Assembly (NCBI GenBank): GCA_016188735.1
Contig: JACPHF010000079.1
Span: 1-11,307, forward strand
DNA: 11,307 bases
Direction: 5' to 3'
DNA from: Parcubacteria group bacterium
GTDB lineage: Bacteria > Patescibacteriota > Minisyncoccia > Minisyncoccales > UBA10102
Position 1 is the first letter of the stretch; each line of letters starts with the position of its first letter. Below the pieces are notes generated by a model that was given only the letters and a program-made list of their open reading frames with translations, searched no databases and had not been told where the DNA came from. The translations under genes were made by a program, and so were the position numbers. Of the stretch, positions 5,760 through 11,307 are shown piece after piece.

Positions 5760-6815
5760 ATGATTACTAATTTTAAAATTATTCCATACTCATTACGGCT
5801 CAAAAATCCTTTTACTTATGCGACTCTAACTCTTAACTCATTAGAGTATGCGTTGTTAAAAATAGAAGAGGGGGGGATGGCAGGTTACGGGGAGGCGGCT
5901 GTTGCCTGGGATATAAATGGCGAGACGCAGGCCTCCGTCACCGGTCTCTATCAATATATTTGGCCGCTACTTGAGGAGCGCAACATCGATTCGCTCACTG
6001 ACATTCAGACGTTGATGGCCGATATCAATAACCTTATCAAAGGAAATTATTCTCTTAAGGCAGGGGTAGAGGCCGCCCTTTTAGATCTATTAGGCAAAAA
6101 GAAGAAAGCGAATATTTTATCGTTTTTTAATACGGAACCAAGACCGATAAATTCTCAAACAACTCTTTCTTTTAGCGATTTCGACGACTTTCTCTCTGGT
6201 GATTTTCAGCTTATTCAATCTGCTTCTATTAAAGTGAAATGCGGGAAAGACTCTGCGCGGGAAAGAAAAGTGCTGGAGAAAATTAGAGAACAGTTTCCAG
6301 ACACGCCCTTGAATATCGATGTCAATCAGGGATGGGGGTCTTCCGATGAAGCCCTAAAAAATATCAAAGAGTTAAGCCACCTCAAGCTTTCCTGGATCGA
6401 GCAACCCTTGAGCGCTCACGACGTATATGGTTCTAAAAAACTCACTGAAAACTCTTCTGTACCCATTATGCTTGACGAGTCGTGCGGTCCTCTTAGCGAG
6501 GTAATCGTTTTCATGGAGAACGGCTATGGTAATATGGTGAATATTAAGCTTCATAAGTGTGGTGGGCTTCTGGCCGCGCTGGATATCTTTAAATGGTGCG
6601 ACTCTCATAACGTTCCCTATATTATTGGGGATATGATTCATTCTCAATTAGGAAACGTCATAAATCTTTACGCGGGTTTACTTGGGTCGCCGCGAGCTCG
6701 AGACCTAACTCCTCTTGACCGACTGCTAAATGATCCTTCCCAGGGGATTCTTTTTCGGGGTGGTAGTTTTATTCCTCCGGTCGGGGAAGGATTAGGCATC
6801 TCGTTATCATTATGA
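5760..6815 (+). CDS. Enolase-superfamily epimerase (muconate-lactonizing subgroup, dipeptide-epimerase-like)
   Basis: A 351-residue protein from ATG 5760. An in-frame TTG at 5742 would add six residues; neither has a clear ribosome binding site. Catalytic residues of the subgroup are present: KVK (K158, K160), DVNQG (D187), IEQP (E214), LDES (D239) and NIKLHKCGG (K263). The two lysines flank the substrate and exchange the alpha proton, with D187, E214 and D239 binding Mg. Family members epimerise dipeptides such as L-Ala-L-Glu from murein, racemise N-acyl amino acids, or make o-succinylbenzoate. Two specificity spots are unusual. The eighth-strand G-x-M-x-E-S reads GDMIHS (290-295). The DxD that dipeptide epimerases use to hold the substrate amino group reads DLT (315-317). 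Substrate is therefore open. It overlaps the M20 gene by ATGA. The region is visibly more AT-rich than argS or the PLP gene, which hints at separate acquisition. Confidence 0.78.
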   Translation: MITNFKIIPYSLRLKNPFTYATLTLNSLEYALLKIEEGGMAGYGEAAVAWDINGETQASVTGLYQYIWPLLEERNIDSLTDIQTLMADINNLIKGNYSLKAGVEAALLDLLGKKKKANILSFFNTEPRPINSQTTLSFSDFDDFLSGDFQLIQSASIKVKCGKDSARERKVLEKIREQFPDTPLNIDVNQGWGSSDEALKNIKELSHLKLSWIEQPLSAHDVYGSKKLTENSSVPIMLDESCGPLSEVIVFMENGYGNMVNIKLHKCGGLLAALDIFKWCDSHNVPYIIGDMIHSQLGNVINLYAGLLGSPRARDLTPLDRLLNDPSQGILFRGGSFIPPVGEGLGISLSL

Positions 6816-7909
6816 AACCGCATATTTCTAAAGAACAATTTCTTGACGATTTATCGCAATCGATGCGTTTCCCCACTATAGCAGGCAATATTTCCGCTCA
6901 GCACAATTGCCTTCACTGGGTGAAAAAACGGTTTGGGGAAGGGTTACACTCTGTTTACCTTGAGCACGAAGGGCAGCCATCCTTAATTTTAAGCGGCCGA
7001 CCCAGCACCCATTTCAAAATCCTGCTCTGTGGGCACCTTGATGTTGTGCCAGCGGCTGCCGAGCAATTTAAATTACAGATAGAAAACGATAAGGTGTATG
7101 GCCGAGGGGTTTTTGATATGAAGGGGCCGTTACTTGCTGCCATGTACCCATTCATTAATTTTATAAAATCTCATCCCGACAAGGATGTCGGTATCTTGCT
7201 CACTACTGATGAAGAGATTGATGGTACCAAGGGAGTTAAAGCGATTTTAGACAAGGGTTATTCAACAGATATAGTGATTATTCCCGACGGCGGTTCGAAT
7301 TTCGAAGTCATAACCATGCAAAAAGGAGTTTTTCAGTTTTCGGTTAGTTTTTACGGAGCATCAGCTCATTCGTCGCGCCCATGGGAAGGAGGAGGAGCGG
7401 TTGGTCGAATGACCACTTTTCTCGAAATGCTATCTCAACACTACCCCGTACCTGCCGCACCCACCCCATCAACCACTTGTGCTCTCACCCTTATCGAGGG
7501 CGGTTCGGCGCGCAATAGTATGCCTGAAAAAATAAAGATAACTTATGATTGCCGTTTTTCTTCGGTAGCCAAGCTACAAGAACTCAAATCGCTTATTGTG
7601 GCAAACCTCTCTTCTCGCGATAAACTCGACGTTCTGCTTGAGACACCGGTTTTCGAGGCGGATACCGCCAATACTTTATTTCAAGAGGCGGCGAGGGGAA
7701 TCCAGGAAGCGATTGGACGAAAAATTTCCTACACGTATGAGTATGGTTCAAGCGATGCTCTATATTTCCATTCCCGGTCTATCCCCGTTCTTATTGTCCG
7801 GCCATTGGGAGGAGATTCTCATGGGAAAAATGAATGGTTGGATGTTAATTCCGCGCTTTTATTCTCTGACGCTCTAGGTGGGGCTCTGAAATATATTCTA
7901 GATAAATAG
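6812..7909 (+). CDS. M20-family metallohydrolase (peptidase or deacylase)
   Basis: A 365-residue zinc hydrolase in the DapE/ArgE/CPG2 class. Metal and catalytic residues: GHLDVV (H75, D77), GRGVFDMKG (D102 bridging), TTDEEIDG (E134 base, E135), IIPDGG (D159), and DSHGKNEW (H337). D159 stands where ArgE and DapE have GEP; an Asp there is seen in dipeptidase-type members such as PepV and PepT. ASAHSSRPWEGG (183-194) is the dimerisation-domain substrate motif. The start ATG overlaps the epimerase stop (ATGA), and no well-spaced ribosome site is seen, so translation is probably coupled. Pairing with an epimerase suggests stepwise catabolism: epimerise a D/L-dipeptide or N-acyl amino acid, then hydrolyse it. 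It is clearly a different subfamily from the ArgE-like M20 protein at the left of the window. Specific substrate unknown. Confidence 0.8.
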   Translation: MKPHISKEQFLDDLSQSMRFPTIAGNISAQHNCLHWVKKRFGEGLHSVYLEHEGQPSLILSGRPSTHFKILLCGHLDVVPAAAEQFKLQIENDKVYGRGVFDMKGPLLAAMYPFINFIKSHPDKDVGILLTTDEEIDGTKGVKAILDKGYSTDIVIIPDGGSNFEVITMQKGVFQFSVSFYGASAHSSRPWEGGGAVGRMTTFLEMLSQHYPVPAAPTPSTTCALTLIEGGSARNSMPEKIKITYDCRFSSVAKLQELKSLIVANLSSRDKLDVLLETPVFEADTANTLFQEAARGIQEAIGRKISYTYEYGSSDALYFHSRSIPVLIVRPLGGDSHGKNEWLDVNSALLFSDALGGALKYILDK

Positions 7910-7935
7910 TTTAAAAGACCTTTTGTTTCTTTAAT

Positions 7936-7967
7936 TTAAAAAGAAAGCGCCCTCCGGGGGAGGGCGC
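7936..7967 (-). terminator. Terminator of argS
   Basis: GCGCCCTC (7947-7954) and GAGGGCGC (7960-7967) make a perfect 8-bp GC stem with a 5-nt loop. On the minus strand the stem is followed by TTTCTTTTT. It lies about 25 nt beyond the argS stop codon. This is a textbook intrinsic terminator for argS. The opposing M20 operon ends about 40 nt away and has no comparably good terminator of its own. Confidence 0.88.
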
Positions 7968-7991
7968 GGCGAGAGGAGAAAGATGTGTAAC

Positions 7992-9914
7992 TTACATCTT
8001 CTCCAGGGTATCTATCCCGAGGAGGCGCAGACCCCTTTGGATGATGAGGGACGTCGCCTCAACGAGGGCGAGGCGGGCGGCGACGAGACCTGGGTCGCCT
8101 GCTTCAAGAACCGATAGGTTGTGATAGAACTGGTTGAACGCTTGAGCTGTCTTCCAGACGTGTTGCGCAACCTGAGAGGGGTCAAGTGTTTCTGCTGCAT
8201 ACCCCATCACTTCAGGGAGCTGAATCAGATGCCGGATTAGCCAGAGCTCGGACTCTTCGCCGAGCCGCGAGAAATCCGGCCTCTCCCTTTGTTCCGCTTG
8301 GGCGCGCCGGAGAATACCGCGACATCGCGTGTAGGCATACTGGCAATACGGCCCCGTGAATCCTTCGACATCCAGAGATTCGGCCGGGTCGTAGCGTATT
8401 TCTGTCCGCGGATCGGATTTCACAAAGAAGAACTTGATGGCTCCGAGGCCGATGGTTTTTGCTCGGGACCGGATTTCTTCTTCAGTGAGAGACTCACCGC
8501 GTTCCTTGATTTTTTCCGTGGCCAGAAATTCTACCTCGTCTAGCAGATCGTCGGCATCCACAACCTTCCCTTCGCGGGATTTCATCTTGCCCTGGGGCAA
8601 GAGAACCATCCCATAAGAGAAGTGCTCGCACTGCTCAGCCCATGCATACCCAAGCATTTGAAGCAATGCGAAAAGGCGGGCAAAGTGGTCTTCTTGCTCA
8701 CTCCCTACCACGTAAATGGAGCGGTCAAGGAGATATTCCTGGAATTTCAGAACCGCCACGCCGAGGTCTTGAGTCAGATACACAGATGTCCCGTCGTGAC
8801 GAAGGAGAGTCGCTCTCCGCGGCGTATGCTCTCCCTTGGTCTCTTTCTTGCGGAACTGCCGGCTTTTAAACCTACTCAGCAGCTCCGGAGAGATAGAAGC
8901 GGAAATTTCTCCTTTCTCGCCTCTTTGGAAAATCCCCGTTTTTAGTCCCTCGAGGACAATCCTCTTGCCAAGCCGGTAGATTTCCGACTCGTAGAGGAAT
9001 GCGTCAAACAGGAAATTGAGGCGCCTGTAGGATTCGCTGAATCCCTCATAGACCCAGCTGTTCATCTTAGACCAGAGAGCGCGCGTTTCGGGGTGGCCTG
9101 CCTCCCACTTGCGAAGCATCGCTTGAGCTGATTGACCCGCCTGGGATTCCTCGAAAAACACTTCTCTTTGTTGGGCCAGCTTCTCCTTGGCGCTTTCAGA
9201 CGCCGTGGAGTCAACCCCCTTGGCTTTTTCGACGAGAGCCAGGAGTTCTGGGCTGCCTTGAATGCGCTTCTGCCACTCGGCTTCAAGCGCCTGCTCAAAC
9301 CGGATGTAATAGTCGCCAACGAAGTGGTCACCCTTGACGCCAGATAAGGCAGGGGTTTGCCCACCGCCAAACCATTCGTATGCGACCATGGACTTGCAGA
9401 TATGCACCCCGCGGTCATTCACGAGGTTTGAGGTAATGACAGTGTGCCCTGCCGCCTCAAGCAGATTCGCGAGAGCCGCCCCAAGAACCCCATTCCTTAT
9501 ATGCCCGAGGTGGAGCGGTTTGTTGGTGTTGGGCGAGAGGTACTCGACCATTACCTTCTTCGCGGTCCGGTGTTTTTCTCCGAACCTCTCCCGATCCCGG
9601 AGAATTTCCGAGACGGCGCAGCCGAAAAGGATCGCCGGCTTGAGTTTGATGTTGAGGTAGGGCCCGACTGCACGAACCCATTCGTAGATGGACGTTCCTT
9701 CCTCTTGCAGGGTGCTGGCGAGTAAGGTAGCCATATTTGCTGCTTCCCGCTTGTCGCCGCGAACCCTCTCGGCCAGATTGAAGCACGGGACAGCGAAGTC
9801 CCCGAACTTTATATCCGGCGGGTAAGCAACCTGGACTTCGTTTTCTTCCAGCCCCAATGCTTCCTGAACCAACGTACGGGTTATTGCCTTGAGCGTAGAG
9901 ATTGTAAAGTCCAC
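7992..9914 (-). CDS. argS: Arginyl-tRNA synthetase
   Basis: A 640-residue class I synthetase that attaches arginine to tRNA-Arg. In order: the N-terminal additional domain that reads the tRNA D-loop (about 1-95), the catalytic signature SPNTNKPLHLGH (127-138, the HIGH box), the KMSKS equivalent KMKSREG (443-449) followed by KVVDADDL, and a C-terminal DALR anticodon-binding helix bundle (about 520-640) ending LGIDTLEKM. It is longer than the roughly 560-600 residues typical of the family; the extra length lies between the two signatures. The KMKSREG form is one I associate with Bacteroidota-type enzymes. Start is GTG at 9912-9914 with a strong AAGGAGG about 5 nt upstream. It is transcribed alone, convergent with the M20 operon, and closed by its own terminator. 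No T-box is visible in its own leader. Confidence 0.95.
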   Translation of the reverse strand: MDFTISTLKAITRTLVQEALGLEENEVQVAYPPDIKFGDFAVPCFNLAERVRGDKREAANMATLLASTLQEEGTSIYEWVRAVGPYLNIKLKPAILFGCAVSEILRDRERFGEKHRTAKKVMVEYLSPNTNKPLHLGHIRNGVLGAALANLLEAAGHTVITSNLVNDRGVHICKSMVAYEWFGGGQTPALSGVKGDHFVGDYYIRFEQALEAEWQKRIQGSPELLALVEKAKGVDSTASESAKEKLAQQREVFFEESQAGQSAQAMLRKWEAGHPETRALWSKMNSWVYEGFSESYRRLNFLFDAFLYESEIYRLGKRIVLEGLKTGIFQRGEKGEISASISPELLSRFKSRQFRKKETKGEHTPRRATLLRHDGTSVYLTQDLGVAVLKFQEYLLDRSIYVVGSEQEDHFARLFALLQMLGYAWAEQCEHFSYGMVLLPQGKMKSREGKVVDADDLLDEVEFLATEKIKERGESLTEEEIRSRAKTIGLGAIKFFFVKSDPRTEIRYDPAESLDVEGFTGPYCQYAYTRCRGILRRAQAEQRERPDFSRLGEESELWLIRHLIQLPEVMGYAAETLDPSQVAQHVWKTAQAFNQFYHNLSVLEAGDPGLVAARLALVEATSLIIQRGLRLLGIDTLEKM

Positions 9915-10172
9915 TTAAACCTCCTTGGCCAATGCCTTCGGTCCCGAACAGAGACCGTTCTGGTTTATTCTGTACTTAAACGCCTGCCTCTCTTTCTTGC
10001 ATTCCGATGTTTAATTGTCAATCAAGCGCAATGCTTGGTACCGATGTTAGTTAAGACAAAGTAGCCGGCTTTGTCAAATAACCAAGCCCTCCTCCGGCAA
10101 AAGCCTGGTTGTGGTTAAAAAATAAAGATGAATGACAGAAATTTAGTGATAGAGAGTTATCAACAACGCCTC
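9915..10172. other. Structured intergenic region upstream of argS, no gene seen
   Basis: No coding frame with a start and ribosome site was found. The stretch holds several inverted repeats: CGGTC/GACCG (9939-9943, 9953-9957) in the argS leader, CAAGC/GCTTG (10023-10027, 10033-10037), GACAAAG/CTTTGTC (10055-10061, 10069-10075), and an imperfect hairpin near 10081-10110 built on CCGGCAAAAGCC. A minus-strand TTGACA (complement of 10016-10021) has no good -10 partner at 16-18 nt, so I do not call an argS promoter with confidence. None of the hairpins has a convincing T tract. Confidence 0.5.
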
Positions 10173-10200
10173 TTGACAGATAAATAGATATCTATAAAAT
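10173..10200 (+). promoter_or_regulatory. Sigma70 promoter for the last gene
   Basis: TTGACA (10173-10178), a 16-nt spacer, then TAAAAT (10195-10200), with transcription expected near 10207. It leaves a leader of about 240 nt before the start codon, far longer than needed for translation, and that leader contains a terminator. Confidence 0.65.
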
Positions 10201-10206
10201 AACAAT

Positions 10207-10446
10207 ATAGCATGAACATGAATGTGTATTAAGAAAGTCTAATCAGACATGATTTTATATTCACGATGTAACTTTATTTGGTGGAACTCGCAATTCTTTC
10301 GAGGAGCGAGTTTTGCGTAGTTAAATTTTCTCATAATTTTTATCTTTTCATAATAATATTATAATATTGCTCAATACCCGCTTCTCGAGAGCGGGCGTTT
10401 TGTTTCAAAGCGCAATGCACCTTGACGTTCGATAAAGGAGACGCAC
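10207..10446 (+). promoter_or_regulatory. Uncharacterised attenuator leader (antiterminator/terminator switch)
   Basis: The leader carries three mutually competing elements. First, AACTCGC (10285-10291) pairs with GCGAGTT (10306-10312). Second, TCGAGGAGCGAG (10299-10310) can pair with CCCGCTTCTCGA (10377-10388) with ten Watson-Crick pairs, one G-U pair and one mismatch. Third, CCCGCT (10377-10382) pairs with AGCGGG (10390-10395) to make a terminator. The second pairing would destroy both the first and the third, the usual logic of transcription attenuation. What it senses is not clear. A GGTGGAAC at 10280-10287 resembles part of a T-box but the motif is incomplete. An ATG frame of six codons (MNMNVY, from about 10213) could be a leader peptide but has no ribosome site. 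Confidence 0.55.
10377..10405 (+). terminator. Intrinsic terminator inside the leader of the last gene
   Basis: CCCGCT (10377-10382) and AGCGGG (10390-10395) form a 6-bp GC-rich stem with a 7-nt loop, followed by CGTTTTGTTT. It lies between a good promoter and the ribosome site of the downstream gene, so it must be conditional or leaky if the gene is to be expressed from that promoter. Confidence 0.7.
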
Positions 10447-11307
10447 ATGATGCAAGAGAGCGATTCGTTGAATGTGAATGTGGTTCCGGTGGGCGGCCGA
10501 ATCAAATCTGCTGCAGTAGGGATCAATCACCTGTACAAGGAGGAAGACCTTGTTCGTCTGAATAACTCTTTGACGAAGTTACGTCATCACCCCCTACCCG
10601 AACTGCTCCAAGCGTTCTTCCCTGCTGACTCAGTTCGCCTAAAGCAGATGATGAAGGGCATTGGTTTCTATCGGCCGGTCCTAAAAACCGATCAGGGAAT
10701 GGCCGGCAACTTCCTACCTTTTCGGGTTGATCTCGAGCTATCTCTAAGTGACCTTTCCCCGAAATATCTCTCCGATGAAGAAGGGATAGCAATCCCCGAA
10801 ACGTGGTATCCTCACGATCCCGTACAAATCCGGTCAGTGCAGGAGGCCTTCTGGAAATTCAAGCTGTTTGAATGCGCGGAGGCGCTAGACCATATGCCGA
10901 AGCGGCTTGCGGAAAAAGGGAGAGAACCTTTTTTCTTCATCCGTCCGGCTTTGACCAACCCAGCAGTCGTGTTTGGGAAGGATATGGTCGATAAAGTTGT
11001 GGGGGCAGTTTGCAGTAACCTTGCCCATATCGCTGGCCGTGCCCGAATGTGGGAGCTGTCTCAATGCGGTGGAATCAGACCGATTAACCTAATCTACTGT
11101 CAGCCAGATGTCTACGTGTTACGAGATGGCACGGTCTGGATAGAAAAGATAAACTGCCCAGATGTCTGCTTCTTCCTCAAAGACCTCCAGAATCCGTACT
11201 CTCGAATCCTGCCAACTATTCAGGAAATTGTTGGATCGTTGACGAAGAGTGTCTGCCAAGCGATCGCCGAGCGCATTCCTCAAAAGTTCGTGTATCTCGT
11301 TACCCGA
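10447..11307 (+). CDS. Unidentified protein, 3' end beyond the window
   Basis: An open frame of 287 codons from ATG 10447 runs without a stop to the window edge. AAGGAG (10435-10440) sits 6 nt upstream of the first of two consecutive ATG codons, so the start is well supported. I do not recognise the family. The protein is soluble-looking, with no signal peptide or membrane segment. Notable stretches are RPINLIYCQPDVYVLRDG (about 214-231) followed by TVWIEKINCPDVCFFLKDL. The alternation of an acidic residue, D-G turn and E-x-I-N-x-P recalls the D...E-x-N ligand pattern of ATP-grasp folds, including circularly permuted ones such as glutathionylspermidine synthase. That is a weak resemblance only. 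Cysteines are frequent in this part. Expression looks controlled by the attenuator in its long leader. The missing C-terminal half would be needed to classify it. Confidence 0.7.
   Translation, partial: MMQESDSLNVNVVPVGGRIKSAAVGINHLYKEEDLVRLNNSLTKLRHHPLPELLQAFFPADSVRLKQMMKGIGFYRPVLKTDQGMAGNFLPFRVDLELSLSDLSPKYLSDEEGIAIPETWYPHDPVQIRSVQEAFWKFKLFECAEALDHMPKRLAEKGREPFFFIRPALTNPAVVFGKDMVDKVVGAVCSNLAHIAGRARMWELSQCGGIRPINLIYCQPDVYVLRDGTVWIEKINCPDVCFFLKDLQNPYSRILPTIQEIVGSLTKSVCQAIAERIPQKFVYLVTR

Noticed and set aside
9998..10021. argS promoter using the minus-strand TTGACA at 10016-10021
   Set aside because: No acceptable -10 box at 16-18 nt spacing, so the -35 match alone is not enough.
10280..10291. 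A second T-box motif upstream of the last gene
   Set aside because: GGTGGAACTCGC matches only the first part of the T-box consensus. The following ACCGCG is not kept and no CGTCCCT partner strand is present in the terminator.
2661..10316. Shared 11-mer GCGAGTTTTGC (minus strand near 2661-2671, plus strand near 10306-10316)
   Set aside because: An 11-base match between two places in 11 kb is expected by chance, and the flanks do not align.
266..10792. Numerous small open frames overlapping the main genes on the other strand or in other frames
   Set aside because: They lie inside confidently assigned genes, have low-complexity Ser/Arg/Pro-rich translations typical of shadow frames, and lack ribosome sites.
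1..11307. CRISPR array, tRNA or rRNA genes, transposase or integrase
   Set aside because: I saw no regularly spaced direct repeats, no cloverleaf-like TTCGAATC-type segment, no rRNA signature and no mobile-element protein.

Overview
This is bacterial DNA. It has Shine-Dalgarno sites, sigma70-type TTGACA/TAATAT promoters, intrinsic terminators and tightly packed or overlapping two-gene operons. Coding regions are moderately GC-rich and intergenic spacers AT-rich. A T-box leader is most common in Firmicutes, Actinobacteria and Chloroflexi, while the arginyl-tRNA synthetase carries a KMKSREG-type signature that I associate with Bacteroidota and candidate-phylum lineages. I therefore cannot name the phylum; an uncultured lineage is plausible but not shown.

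Layout from left to right. (1) A minus-strand operon (2506 to 299) has its own promoter and a 5'UTR hairpin. It encodes an ArgE-like M20 deacetylase, then, after 12 nt, a shortened and degenerate N-acetylglutamate-synthase-like protein (amino-acid-kinase remnant plus GNAT domain). (2) A 640-nt divergent intergenic region carries a consensus promoter followed at once by a T-box riboswitch. The T-box appears to have a very short Stem I, a Stem II with a GAA/AGUA S-turn, Stem III, the T-box motif and a terminator. An extra long hairpin/palindrome follows before the start codon. (3) The T-box controls a plus-strand operon of a threonine-synthase-like PLP enzyme and an ATP-grasp ligase overlapping by 8 nt, closed by a strong hairpin. 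(4) A visibly more AT-rich plus-strand operon encodes an enolase-superfamily epimerase and a second M20 hydrolase, joined by an ATGA overlap. (5) argS lies convergently on the minus strand with its own terminator. (6) After about 530 nt of structured intergenic DNA, a plus-strand gene of unknown function runs off the right edge. It sits behind a promoter and a leader whose sequences can form either an antiterminator or an intrinsic terminator.

Taken together, the window is about amino acids and small peptides: making or deacylating them (ArgE-like, NAGS-like, PLP enzyme), joining them (ATP-grasp), epimerising and cleaving them (epimerase plus M20), and charging them onto tRNA (ArgS). The T-box discriminator position (U) and the hairpin-loop codons (ACG or CGC) fit control by uncharged tRNA-Arg or tRNA-Thr. 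The strongest candidates for something undescribed are the T-box-controlled PLP/ATP-grasp pair and the unidentified attenuator upstream of the last gene. The link between the modules is inference from proximity, not something the sequence proves.
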